Shown: positions 1 through 8,243, numbered from the stretch's first letter. The stretch: 24,121 bases of DNA from Gemmatimonadota bacterium (GCA_028875335.1 JAPPEF010000162.1:1-24121); one strand, 5' to 3'. Numbers and translations: made by a program. Notes: generated by a model not told the origin, from the sequence alone.

Positions 1-947
1 TGAGCCGGATGATTAAGCGGCGCAACCCGGCCAAGCCCGGCTTCTGGTACCTGTCTTTCCGCCATCCGCATCCGCCGCTGGTGCCCTTGCAGAGCTATCT
101 CGACCTCTACCGCGATATTGAGATTGACGCGCCGCACCACGGCACTTGGGCACGCGATTTCGATAATCTGCCCTATGCGCTCAAAGTCAATCAGGGTGCC
201 AAAACCCACCTCAAGGGGCCGGAGGTTCTGCGCATTCGCCGTGCCTTCTACGCGCTCTGCACTCAGATTGACCACCAACTCCGCGTGGTCATCGGCACCC
301 TGCGCGAAGAGGGGCTGCTCGACAATACCATCATCTGCTTCACAGCCGACCACGGCGATATGCTCGGCAATCACGGCCTCTGGGCCAAGCGGCTCTACTA
401 CGAGCAGTCGGCCAACGTGCCGATGATCTTGCTCGGAGGACGGGACGGACGAGTGCCGCACCACACGGTCGATGACCGCCTCGTCGGCTGGCAGGACGTC
501 ATGCCGACCTTGCTCGATCTAGCGGGCATCGACATCCCCGACTCTGTCGAGGGCCTATCCATGGTCGGCGAGGAGCGGCGCAGTTATCTCTACGGCGAAT
601 GCGGCGAAGGGACAAACGCCTCCCGCATGATCCACGCGGGGCGGCACAAGCTGATCTACTATCCAGTGGGCAACCGCGTCCAACTCTTCGATCTCGCAAG
701 CGATCCCAGTGAACTGAACGACCTTGCTGGCTCACCCGACCACGCCGCAATCCAAGCCCAACTCAGCGAGCGACTCGTCGGCGAACTCTACGGCAGCGAC
801 GAAGCTTGGGTCAAAGACGATCAACTCGTCGGCTTACCCGATCAGCAATGGGCACCCCGTCCCAACCGCAACCTCTCCGGTCAACGCGGCCTGCACTATC
901 CTGTGCCGCCCCAGATCGACGCAGACAAAGTCGTTGGAGCGCCGTGA
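1..947 (+). CDS. Sulfatase (arylsulfatase/choline-sulfatase-like), 5' end outside window
   Basis: This is the C-terminal two-thirds of a sulfatase of the alkaline phosphatase superfamily, which hydrolyses sulfate esters, probably on sugars. The reading frame is open back to base 3, and the N-terminal metal site and the C-x-P-S/A-R formylglycine motif are missing, so the gene starts before the window; the ATG at 9 is internal. Visible hallmarks are a PHPP segment near the start, the metal-binding T-A-D-H-G motif at 342-353 followed by G-x-H-G-L-W-x-K, and a C-terminal V-Q-L-F-D-L-x-x-D-P-x-E-L-N-D-L block, typical of this family. The stop TGA (945-947) overlaps the GTG start of the next sulfatase, so the two are translationally coupled. 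The substrate cannot be read from sequence. Confidence 0.9.
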   Translation, partial: SRMIKRRNPAKPGFWYLSFRHPHPPLVPLQSYLDLYRDIEIDAPHHGTWARDFDNLPYALKVNQGAKTHLKGPEVLRIRRAFYALCTQIDHQLRVVIGTLREEGLLDNTIICFTADHGDMLGNHGLWAKRLYYEQSANVPMILLGGRDGRVPHHTVDDRLVGWQDVMPTLLDLAGIDIPDSVEGLSMVGEERRSYLYGECGEGTNASRMIHAGRHKLIYYPVGNRVQLFDLASDPSELNDLAGSPDHAAIQAQLSERLVGELYGSDEAWVKDDQLVGLPDQQWAPRPNRNLSGQRGLHYPVPPQIDADKVVGAP

Positions 948-2389
948 AACCGCGCAATTTCCTCTTCATTTTGTCCGACCAGCACCACCGGCTCGCCAGC
1001 GGCTGCTACGGCAATCCACTGGTGCAGACACCCCATCTGGACACCTTAGCCGCACGCGGTACCCGCTTCCAAAACGCCTACACCAATTGCCCGATCTGCG
1101 TCCCGGCTCGCGCGTCACTGGCCACCGGCCGCTACGTGCATCAGATCGGCTACTGGGACAACGGGCATCCCTACGATGGCACGCCCGCCTCCTGGCATCA
1201 GCGCCTGCGCGAACAGGGCTTCTGCTGCGACTCCATCGGCAAGTTGCACTTCAAGGGACAAGATGCAGACCACGGATTTAGCGAGGAAATCGAACCGTTG
1301 CACGTAGTCGATGGCGTCGGCGATATCCTCGGCTGCATCCGCGATCAACCGCCCTTGCGCGACAAGCACGGCGAGCTTGGGCGGGCGGGCGCAGGCGATT
1401 CAACCTACTTGCAGTACGACGCTCGCTGTACCGAACACGCCTTGCGCTGGCTCGCCGAACACCGAGACGATGCCAAGCCTTGGGTGGTTTTCCTCAATTT
1501 CGTCTGTCCGCATCCACCCTATATCGCCCCGCCGGAAATCTACGCCCAATACCCGCTTGCAGACGTGCCGCTGCCACCGCAGTGGACGCCTGACACGTGG
1601 CCCGATCATCCCGCGCTAGACTACTTCCGCCGCTTCTTCCGCTTCGACCAAGGGCACAGCGAAGAGACGGTGCGGCGAGTTACAGCCGCGTACTACGGTA
1701 CCACGACCTATCTCGACCAGCAGATCGGTCGCGTACTCGGCGCGCTCGACGAGTACGGCCTGACGGACTCCACCCGCGTGCTCTATACCTCCGACCACGG
1801 CGAGTGTTTGGGAGCCCGCGGCATTTTCGGCAAGTTCACGCTCTACGACGAAGCCGCGGCTGTGCCGATGATTATGGCTGGGCCAGACGTGCCGGAGGGG
1901 AAGGTGGTGCAAACGCCAGTTTCTTTGGTGGATTGCTTTCCAACCGCGCTCGAATGCGTCGGAACCGCATTGATCGACGAAGATCTGCCCGGTCGGTCGC
2001 TGTGGCAGATCGCACAAGAGGACGATCGAGAGCGCACCGTCTTTAGCGAGTATCACGCGCTGGGTACCGAGCACGGCACCTATATGCTGCGCCGCAAGCG
2101 CTACAAGTACAATTACTACGTCGGCGCATCGCCGCAGCTTTTTGACTTGTCAGAGGATCCCGACGAGCTAAACGACTTGTCCGGAATGCCTGAACACCAG
2201 AATCTATTGCGAGATTGCGAAAGAGAATTGCGCGCCTTGCTCGACCCGGAAGCGGTTGACGAGCAGGCCCATGCCAGCCAGCGGGCAACCATCGAAGCGG
2301 CGGGCGGGACCGCTGCGGTGATCCAACGCGGTGCCTTCGACCACTCGCCGACGCCCGGGGAAAAGGCCGCGTTTAGATCGCACAAGTGA
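944..2389 (+). CDS. Sulfatase with C-V-P-A-R formylglycine motif
   Basis: This is a full-length sulfatase of 481 aa. The chosen start is the GTG at 944, inside the stop codon of the preceding sulfatase (GTGA overlap); it puts the family N-terminus F-L-F-I-L-S-D-Q at residues 6-13, whereas a start further upstream would add a non-homologous tail. Cys52 in C-V-P-A-R-A-S-L-A-T-G-R is the residue expected to be converted to formylglycine by a maturation enzyme not seen here. D12 and Q13 (SDQ rather than DD) and D284/H285 in S-D-H-G-E are metal ligands. The C-terminal Q-L-F-D-L-x-x-D-P-x-E-L-N-D-L block matches the preceding gene, so the pair are paralogues. No signal peptide is visible, which suggests a cytoplasmic enzyme acting on imported substrate. 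The substrate is unknown. Confidence 0.93.
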   Translation: MKPRNFLFILSDQHHRLASGCYGNPLVQTPHLDTLAARGTRFQNAYTNCPICVPARASLATGRYVHQIGYWDNGHPYDGTPASWHQRLREQGFCCDSIGKLHFKGQDADHGFSEEIEPLHVVDGVGDILGCIRDQPPLRDKHGELGRAGAGDSTYLQYDARCTEHALRWLAEHRDDAKPWVVFLNFVCPHPPYIAPPEIYAQYPLADVPLPPQWTPDTWPDHPALDYFRRFFRFDQGHSEETVRRVTAAYYGTTTYLDQQIGRVLGALDEYGLTDSTRVLYTSDHGECLGARGIFGKFTLYDEAAAVPMIMAGPDVPEGKVVQTPVSLVDCFPTALECVGTALIDEDLPGRSLWQIAQEDDRERTVFSEYHALGTEHGTYMLRRKRYKYNYYVGASPQLFDLSEDPDELNDLSGMPEHQNLLRDCERELRALLDPEAVDEQAHASQRATIEAAGGTAAVIQRGAFDHSPTPGEKAAFRSHK

Positions 2390-2475
2390 TGTTGAGCAGC
2401 ACCCGTTTAGTACGCTGATGCACGGGCGATGAGCACAATTTGCCCGGACGTGCTGTCGGCCTTTTCTTCTTTTTT

Positions 2476-3777
2476 ATGCTCGACACCCCAAGCAACACGG
2501 CAAACCCCAGTCACAGACTTTCCTCCACAGCTCGTCGCCACAGCCAGTCGCGGCTGATCGGCGTCGCCGTTAGCGGCTCGATCAGTAGCGCCCTCCTCAC
2601 TTCCCTCGTTCCCCTCTTTCTCCTCTCACTCAATGCTTCGCCTTTTCTCATCGGTCTAGTCGCCACCAGCGAGTATCTACAAAGGATGGGGCGCGTTGTC
2701 GGGTTGCAGCTAATGCACCGCACTGGGAAGGCCGGAATCTTCTTTTGGGGCCGGATCTGCTCGTTTCCGGCTGGGCTAGCACTGGCGCTGTTGGCGTTCT
2801 ATGGCGCAAACGGGGTTTGGGCCGCTTGGATCGGCCTAGCCCTGTTTAGCGCGCGCGGTCTCGCATACCAAGCGGGCAACACCGCTTGGTGGCCCCTAGT
2901 CCAAGACAACACCGCTAGCAGTGGGCTCGGAGCCTTTCTAACGCGCATGCGCCTTCAGCAGCGCCTGCTCGAACTCGCCTTGCCCATCCTGATCGGCTGG
3001 TACCTCGGCTCTCAGCCCATGGCTGACGACTTTGGGCCGCTCTTTGCCCTAGCAGTTTTCTCCACTTTCGGTGGGGCCTTCTTGGCTCGCCAAGTAGCTG
3101 AGCGACCTCTGTCCCCGCCCGGCGAAGGCCTCATCCGCCGCTTGCGCCAAGCCTTAGCTACGCCCCAGATGCGCGCATACGCGCTCTTTGTCATGGCCCG
3201 CACGGCCGTGCTAGCGGCGACCTTTCCGCTGTGGGTCGTGGCGCTCACGGATTGGGGGCTGCCCGTTAGCTACTTCGTCTGGATGACGCCAGTACAAGCC
3301 CTCGGCTATGTGGCGGGGCTGCATGGCTGGGGTCGGATGGTGGACCGGCACGGCAGCCGAGGACCGCTGACCATCACTCTGTTGCTACAAGCGGGCATGG
3401 CACCCGCTTGGCTCTTCCTGCCTACAGGACTCCCGTGGATTGCACTTTGGGCGGGGGGTGTCTATTTGCTCTGGGGCGCACTAGACGGCGGCCACCAGAT
3501 GGGACAGTCGCGAGCGATGATCGACGCCGTCTCCAAAGATTACCAGGCCGAGGGATTCTCCCTTGCAATGTACGCTTCGGCACTGGGCGGCATTGTCGGC
3601 GGCATCGCAGGTGGGGCTTGTTTCCAATGGTCCGCTGCGCTGGCTGGTTCGCGGGGACCGCTTTTTTATTTATGTGCAGTCCAGTTCGCGTTTGTTGCGG
3701 CTTGGCTGCTCAGTACTCGGCTGGCCGGTTACCGGGAGCAAACCCCCGTGCGCCGCTTCTGGCGCTTGTCATCTTAG
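2476..3777 (+). CDS. Major facilitator superfamily transporter
   Basis: This is a polytopic membrane protein of about 433 aa with roughly a dozen hydrophobic segments in two halves joined by a basic central loop (around the R-R-L-R-Q-A stretch), as in MFS permeases. The first helix (G-S-I-S-S-A-L-L-T-S-L-V-P-L-F-L-L) follows a polar Ser/Arg-rich N-terminus. The ATG at 2476 is preferred; a TTG at 2440 in the same frame would add 12 residues but has no better ribosome binding site. Upstream on the same strand lie two sulfatases, so import or export of a sugar or desulfated product is plausible but not shown. The family assignment rests on topology and general sequence character rather than a diagnostic motif. 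Confidence 0.75.
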   Translation: MLDTPSNTANPSHRLSSTARRHSQSRLIGVAVSGSISSALLTSLVPLFLLSLNASPFLIGLVATSEYLQRMGRVVGLQLMHRTGKAGIFFWGRICSFPAGLALALLAFYGANGVWAAWIGLALFSARGLAYQAGNTAWWPLVQDNTASSGLGAFLTRMRLQQRLLELALPILIGWYLGSQPMADDFGPLFALAVFSTFGGAFLARQVAERPLSPPGEGLIRRLRQALATPQMRAYALFVMARTAVLAATFPLWVVALTDWGLPVSYFVWMTPVQALGYVAGLHGWGRMVDRHGSRGPLTITLLLQAGMAPAWLFLPTGLPWIALWAGGVYLLWGALDGGHQMGQSRAMIDAVSKDYQAEGFSLAMYASALGGIVGGIAGGACFQWSAALAGSRGPLFYLCAVQFAFVAAWLLSTRLAGYREQTPVRRFWRLSS

Positions 3778-3827
3778 AGCCTCCGTCGTATGTTGCTTAA
3801 TCTTCACTTCAAGATGCTCATGGACGC

Positions 3828-4937
3828 ATGATCCACACTGCAAACGCTCTTGCCGAACTTGTCGAGCGCGCTCTAGACTGTGAGCGCGTTGCCCTAGACA
3901 CTGAATTCGTTTGGAACCGCACCTACTATCCCAAGCTAGGCGTGATCCAATTGGCTCTCGCCGACGGCGACTGCCACCTGATTGACCCGGTGGCGATTGC
4001 GGATCTTTCGCCTCTGGGTACCCTGTTAGAGCACCCAAAGGTCGAACTGATTCTCCACGACGCCCAACAGGACTTGGCCATTCTGCGCCGGGCCACGGGT
4101 GCTTTTCCGCGCAACATCTTCGACACCCGCTGCGCAGCCGGGCTTGCCAATATGAGTTCTACCACTTCGCTGGCTGAGCTTTTGGAGCAGACCCTCGGCG
4201 TGGTCCTCGACAAAACCGAGACACTCACCAATTGGGTCCGCCGCCCGCTCTCCGAGGACCAGCTAGCGTACGCCATTGAGGACGTGCGCTATCTGCACGA
4301 GGCGCACGACGTGTTGCAGGCGCACATCGAGGAAATTGGTCGCAGCACCTGGCTGACAGAGGAAATGGCCGCGTACGACGACCCGAGTCTATACGAAGAG
4401 CGAGACCCACGCGAGCAATTCACGCGGATCAAGGGCACGGGACGAGCGTCCCCGCGCGAGTTGGCCCTCCTCCGCGAGTTGGCTGCTTGGCGCGAAGAGG
4501 AAGCTCAGCGCTGCGACCGGCCGCGCAATCACGTACTGACGGACGAAATCCTCGTGTTACTAGCCCGGCGCAAGCCCCAATCGCGGGAGGAATTGGGCCG
4601 GCTCCGCGCACTCGGCAATCGCCGTTACGATCGCTGCATCCTCGAACAGGTCCGCCGAGGCTTGGCCGTCCCCGATGAGGAGTGCCCACCCCGTCCGCGC
4701 CGACCTCAACTCGACAAGGAGATCGTCGAACGCAAACTCTCCCAGTCCATGGATTACTTGCGCCAGCAAAGCGACGCGGCGCGGATTGACGCGCCCTTTG
4801 TCGCGACCCGCGCCGAAGTACAAAACCTAGTCATCGCCGCGGTCGCGGCCACGCCCGAGGATCATCGCCTTCTGCGCGGGTGGCGGCGCGATTTTATTGG
4901 CGAGGCCCTATACGACATCGCTACTTGTTCCGAGTGA
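3828..4937 (+). CDS. rnd: Ribonuclease D (DEDDy 3'-5' exoribonuclease with HRDC domain)
   Basis: RNase D trims the 3' ends of tRNA precursors and other small RNAs in the cytoplasm. At 369 aa it is close to the E. coli enzyme (about 375 aa). All exonuclease motifs are visible: D24-T-E26 (ExoI), D82 in H-D-A-Q-Q-D-L (ExoII), and Y148-A-I-E-D152 (ExoIII, the Tyr of the DEDDy type). A helical HRDC nucleic-acid binding domain follows at about residues 205-285 (S-P-R-E-L-A-L-L-R-E-L-A-A-W-R-E-x-x-A). The start ATG at 3828 gives the family N-terminus directly. It lies 50 bases after the MFS gene and ends 45 bases from the converging propeller gene. It is a housekeeping gene with no evident functional link to its neighbours. 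Confidence 0.95.
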   Translation: MIHTANALAELVERALDCERVALDTEFVWNRTYYPKLGVIQLALADGDCHLIDPVAIADLSPLGTLLEHPKVELILHDAQQDLAILRRATGAFPRNIFDTRCAAGLANMSSTTSLAELLEQTLGVVLDKTETLTNWVRRPLSEDQLAYAIEDVRYLHEAHDVLQAHIEEIGRSTWLTEEMAAYDDPSLYEERDPREQFTRIKGTGRASPRELALLRELAAWREEEAQRCDRPRNHVLTDEILVLLARRKPQSREELGRLRALGNRRYDRCILEQVRRGLAVPDEECPPRPRRPQLDKEIVERKLSQSMDYLRQQSDAARIDAPFVATRAEVQNLVIAAVAATPEDHRLLRGWRRDFIGEALYDIATCSE

Positions 4938-4982
4938 AGCGCGCCGCATAGTAATGAGACCTTGATCTGATCTACTCAATGC

Positions 4983-6080
4983 TCAAGGTAGAGACAACGC
5001 ATAACGTTCCAACCTGCCGTTTGATGTTTCACCTTTTTCCGCAGAAGGCGTTTTGTACAGGTACAGAAAATCCTGATAGGTTGCCAAGGCTCTGGACTTC
5101 CATATGACTAAATCGACGGCTGCATCGTCGAGAGAATAGGCTGGGATTATATCGACCGCCGCGAGATCGTAGATAATCACAAACTCCTTGTAGTCTTTTG
5201 GATTGTAGTACCCAACGATGAGATAGCGTTCGTCCAGCAAGGCCATCCGAGCCAATTTAGAACTGGACGAAAGCGCCTCATCAAAAAGCGCCTTATCAAA
5301 TTCATCAAGATTATTTTTAAATTCGGTGTAGTATTTCTCCGCAAGCGGGATGAATTCAGGCGGCTTCCAACCGAATCGACGGAGAATCTTGCCAGTGGCT
5401 ACGTCGATTTCTTGCACCATGTACTCTGCCGCTCCTACATGATAGGCACGATTCAAGGTACTATGATAAGACAGCCATGACACACGATGTATAGTAAGAT
5501 CGTATTTCCTCGCAGAAAGCCCCACACTATACTTTATCTGCCAATTTTTGGGGTTTATTTTTTGAAAAAAAATGGTCTTGTCGTGCCAATGGCTCGCTAC
5601 GATCAACAGGTCACCATTTTGGGTGCCCTGCAGAGCTTTAACTCCAACTAAAGCGTCCATCTTTTTGTTGTTTAGGTAGGTTCCCTGCCGGTCATAGCAC
5701 AGGATTCGTCCCGATTTGGCATCGTAGGCATATACATGGTTATCAGGTGATAGCCATACATAATAAACGCCTCCATATTCGCCAGGCCCTTGGCCCCGAC
5801 GCCCAAACGACCGTATGTAACGACCATCTTCCAAGCTGAACTCATACACTTCCTTAGAGATGTATTCTGAAAATATAAATGACTGGTCGGGTGTGAAGAC
5901 CATCCGATATATTGAACCGATGCCCGGCGTCGCCTCGTCGAAAGCCAGTTCAATCGCTCCTTGTAACTCAAGCCCTATTTCGCCCCGATATTCTACTGCT
6001 ACCTCGGGAATGGCGTCCTCATCCAGCAAGCCAACCGGAGTACGGCTACGGCGAAATAACTGGCTGATGCGGTTCCACAT
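4983..6080 (-). CDS. 6-bladed beta-propeller (NHL-like) protein
   Basis: This protein of 365 aa has repeating beta-strand units with the hallmark G-R-R-G-Q-G-P-G-E-Y at residues 93-102, followed by S-P-D-N-H-V-Y-A-Y-D and G-R-I-L-C-Y-D-R-Q-G, the repeat style of the 6-bladed beta-propeller proteins common in Bacteroidota and Acidobacteriota. Such domains bind ligands or proteins; no catalytic residues are evident. No signal peptide or lipobox is visible; the N-terminus is M-W-N-R-I-S-Q-L-F, which matches the start of the upstream thioredoxin-like gene. A GGGGAG ribosome binding site lies 9 bases before the ATG. It is second in a two-gene minus-strand unit, 50 bases after the thioredoxin-like gene. 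Base composition is more AT-rich than the flanking genes. Function unknown. Confidence 0.8.
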   Translation of the reverse strand: MWNRISQLFRRSRTPVGLLDEDAIPEVAVEYRGEIGLELQGAIELAFDEATPGIGSIYRMVFTPDQSFIFSEYISKEVYEFSLEDGRYIRSFGRRGQGPGEYGGVYYVWLSPDNHVYAYDAKSGRILCYDRQGTYLNNKKMDALVGVKALQGTQNGDLLIVASHWHDKTIFFQKINPKNWQIKYSVGLSARKYDLTIHRVSWLSYHSTLNRAYHVGAAEYMVQEIDVATGKILRRFGWKPPEFIPLAEKYYTEFKNNLDEFDKALFDEALSSSSKLARMALLDERYLIVGYYNPKDYKEFVIIYDLAAVDIIPAYSLDDAAVDLVIWKSRALATYQDFLYLYKTPSAEKGETSNGRLERYALSLP

Positions 6081-6130
6081 AGGATCTGACTCCCCGTTGA
6101 ATTCACCACAAGCTAGCGATAAATAGATAT

Positions 6131-6778
6131 TTACCAGAATAGAATTTCGCGGTCATAATTTCCCTCGATGAACTCCAATAAAAGACTCCCTTCAAGTTTT
6201 CTCAGCGGTGAATCCTCGAATCCTTCTATATTCACTTCTAAGAAAGGTAGATGGTTGAATACCAATTTATAGAAGAAATGTGCTGAGAAATGTTCCTTGT
6301 CAATGACTGGACTATGACATTGAAGTATCGTATTATTTGAATCGACTAAGAAAACTATGGGAGTATGTTCGACAAGACGGAGTGGCAACGCATCCTTTTG
6401 TAGTGGAACGCCCAACTGGTATTCGAGCTTAAAAGCCCGTCTGTATTCCGGCAGTATTTTCGATGTAAAATTTAAGGCAATGCCGTATATGGGAAATTCG
6501 ACCGGGTCTTTCAGATTGGTGTGGATATGTTGTAAAGTTTTCAAGAGTAATTCCATACATGGCTGACAGGACATTGGTTCGAAAAGCACGACCAGCCCCC
6601 CCTTGTTCCCGGAAAAATCGGTCTGGATCGTATCGCCCTGACTGACTTCGATGGCAGTGATCGGGAATGGATGGCCGACTAATTTTCCACTTATATGAGT
6701 ACTGGCTATATATGCTTCGTAATTCTCCAGTTTGTCCACTTGGATATAGCCGAACATCCGAGTGATGCGCCCCCACAT
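6131..6778 (-). CDS. Thioredoxin-fold protein with CQPC motif
   Basis: This protein of 215 aa has a thioredoxin-like core: a strand (G-G-L-V-V-L-F-E-P-M-S) leading into the C71-Q-P-C74 active-site motif and helix, then H-T-P-I-V-F-L-V-D-S-N at about 138-148, where the T-P supplies the expected cis-proline. This resembles the redoxin/TlpA/AhpC-TSA branch, so thiol-disulfide exchange or reduction is the likely chemistry. Unlike most TlpA proteins there is no signal peptide or membrane anchor; it starts M-W-G-R-I-T-R-M-F. The ribosome binding site GGAGGAG lies about 8 bases before the ATG. It is the first gene of the unit with the beta-propeller gene. The region is AT-rich relative to its neighbours, which suggests horizontal acquisition. 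The partner substrate is unknown; the adjacent propeller protein is the natural candidate. Confidence 0.8.
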   Translation of the reverse strand: MWGRITRMFGYIQVDKLENYEAYIASTHISGKLVGHPFPITAIEVSQGDTIQTDFSGNKGGLVVLFEPMSCQPCMELLLKTLQHIHTNLKDPVEFPIYGIALNFTSKILPEYRRAFKLEYQLGVPLQKDALPLRLVEHTPIVFLVDSNNTILQCHSPVIDKEHFSAHFFYKLVFNHLPFLEVNIEGFEDSPLRKLEGSLLLEFIEGNYDREILFW

Positions 6779-7036
6779 AGAGCCTACTCCTCCTTCGTCT
6801 AGTCTAGCTACAGCCGGCTGACAGCCAGCCGATCAGCAGTGTAGAGAACAACAATAGATTCTCCTCTTCTTCTTTATTTTATCTAAGTCGAAACACTAGG
6901 GCTACCGACCCTCTCTCAGTCCAAGAACCTATCTCAAAACGCTCAAAATCGAAAGTTGTGTCTGCTTCGGCAGTGGGCTATCTTCCCTCTATGATCAACT
7001 TGACTGGTCAACTAGCTCAACAAGGGAGTCACGTCC

Positions 7037-7519
7037 ATGAACTGGCTCGAAGTGTGCCAAAACAAGGCCCTGCAAGACCTACCCTTCAAGATCGAATTAA
7101 ACGAATGGGGACACATCACCATGACGCCGGCCTCAAACAAACGCGGCCATATCCAAGTCCTCATCGCCTTCACACTGATGCAGCAGAAAATAGCCGGGCG
7201 CGTGCTGACCGAGTGCTCGGTCCAGACCAGCCAAGGCGTTAAAGTCGCCGATGTAGCCTGGGGTTCGGACGCTTTCTTCGCCTGCCACGGGATGGATACG
7301 CCCTATCTCCAAGCACCGGAACTATGCGTCGAAATCCGCTCGCCCTCCAACTCCATTGGCGAGATGCTGGCTAAAAAGGATCTGTACTTGGCTCGGGGTG
7401 CCCAAGAGTTCTGGCTTGTCGACGAAGAAGGTCGTTTGAGCTTTTACTCCTATGGCGGCGAACAAGAACCATCGGCCCTGTTCGCCGACTTTCCTTCAGC
7501 TTTAGCCGTTCCAGAGTAA
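7037..7519 (+). CDS. Uma2 family endonuclease (DUF820, PD-(D/E)XK fold), short form
   Basis: At 160 aa this is a short Uma2-type protein. The restriction-nuclease-like core is visible: the Asp in V-A-D-V-A-W, then P-E-L-C-V-E-I-R-S-P-S-N, then the Lys-containing helix M-L-A-K-K-D-L-Y-L-A-R-G-A-Q-E-F-W-L-V-D. The second acidic motif reads E-I-R rather than E-x-K, a variant seen in part of the family. Uma2 proteins are plentiful in cyanobacteria and uncultured phyla; their role is poorly known and often guessed to be mobile-element or defence related. The ATG at 7037 has GGGAG about 9 bases upstream. A second, divergent Uma2 gene lies 151 bases downstream with a toxin-gene fragment between them. 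Confidence 0.85.
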   Translation: MNWLEVCQNKALQDLPFKIELNEWGHITMTPASNKRGHIQVLIAFTLMQQKIAGRVLTECSVQTSQGVKVADVAWGSDAFFACHGMDTPYLQAPELCVEIRSPSNSIGEMLAKKDLYLARGAQEFWLVDEEGRLSFYSYGGEQEPSALFADFPSALAVPE

Positions 7520-7529
7520 CTGTGTAACC

Positions 7530-7616
7530 TTGCCTACGGCCTACTTAGAAACGACGATTCCGAGCTATTTGGCTGCTCGTCCTAGCCGGGACTTGGTCGT
7601 AGCCGCTCATCAGCAA
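7530..7616 (+). pseudogene. 5' remnant of a PIN-domain (VapC-like) toxin gene
   Basis: The 29 codons starting at a TTG (7530) read A-Y-L-E-T-T-I-P-S-Y-L-A-A-R-P-S-R-D, then L-V-V-A-A-H-Q-Q. This is the conserved N-terminus of a PIN-domain family in which the first acidic residue (here the E of Y-L-E-T-T) begins the nuclease site. After H-Q-Q the expected continuation is absent and the frame runs on through unrelated residues into the Uma2 gene at 7671, so only the first strand and helix remain. I read this as a truncated relic, not a domain fusion. The assignment rests on recalled family sequence. Confidence 0.65.
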
Positions 7617-7670
7617 AACGACGCTAGCAGGGGGTTGGTTAGAGCCTCTTATAACCAGAGGGGTATGACA

Positions 7671-8243
7671 ATGGAAGCCGTACTGAATTTCCAGCCCGTT
7701 ATTGAGCTGACCGAAGATCAATTTTTTGAATTTTGTCAACTCAATCGCGATGTGCGCATCGAGCGCAATGCAAAAGGAGAAATCCTAGTTATGCCGCCGA
7801 CGGGAGGAGTAACCGGCGATCGGAACGCGGAGCTTAACATGCAGTTGCGCTTATGGGCCAAGCAAGATGGCACCGGCGTGACCTTTGATTCCTCGACCGG
7901 ATTTGTGCTACCGGACCGCTCCGTCCGCTCGCCAGATGGTGCGTGGGTTGCGCGTTGGCGGTACGATGCCCTGACGGAGGCGCAAAAGGACCGCTTTTTG
8001 CCGCTTTGTCCAGAATTCGTTATCGAACTTAAGTCTCCCTCGGATTACCTGCCCTCGTTGCAGCAAAAAATGGAAGCGTACATTGAAAACGGTACGCACC
8101 TCGGCTGGTTGATTGCGCCAGAGCAAAAGACTGTAGCAATCTACCGTCCGCAACGATCTGTTGAAGTACGGGAAAACCTCAATGCCCTGTCTGCCGCTCC
8201 TACCTTGCCGGGATTTGTATTGAATCTCAGCGAAATCTGGTAA
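7671..8243 (+). CDS. Uma2 family endonuclease (DUF820, PD-(D/E)XK fold)
   Basis: This is a Uma2-type protein of 190 aa. The complete PD-(D/E)XK pattern is visible: Asp in V-R-S-P-D-G-A-W-V, then F-V-I-E-L-K-S-P-S-D, then the helix L-Q-Q-K-M-E-A-Y-I-E-N-G and the closing L-G-W-L-I-A-P-E-Q-K-T-V-A-I-Y-R-P. The frame stays open upstream to 7530, but the ATG at 7671 has GAGGGG about 7 bases before it and gives the normal family N-terminus (E-L-T-E-D-Q-F-F-E-F-C-Q-L-N); an ATG two codons earlier at 7665 is possible. It shares the fold but little close sequence with the Uma2 gene just upstream, so the two probably arrived separately. Biological role is uncertain. Confidence 0.9.
   Translation: MEAVLNFQPVIELTEDQFFEFCQLNRDVRIERNAKGEILVMPPTGGVTGDRNAELNMQLRLWAKQDGTGVTFDSSTGFVLPDRSVRSPDGAWVARWRYDALTEAQKDRFLPLCPEFVIELKSPSDYLPSLQQKMEAYIENGTHLGWLIAPEQKTVAIYRPQRSVEVRENLNALSAAPTLPGFVLNLSEIW

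Noticed and set aside
806..943. Upstream extension of the second sulfatase to 806
   Set aside because: The extra 46 residues overlap the first sulfatase and are Arg/Ser/Pro-rich with no family match; the GTG at 944 gives the correct N-terminus.
6956..6984. Promoter TTGTGT-17-TATCTT upstream of the first Uma2 gene
   Set aside because: Spacing is right but the boxes match consensus poorly; not enough to call.
7530..8243. A single 237-residue PIN-Uma2 fusion protein
   Set aside because: The PIN similarity stops after 29 residues, the linker is non-homologous, and a good ribosome binding site with the normal Uma2 start lies at 7671.
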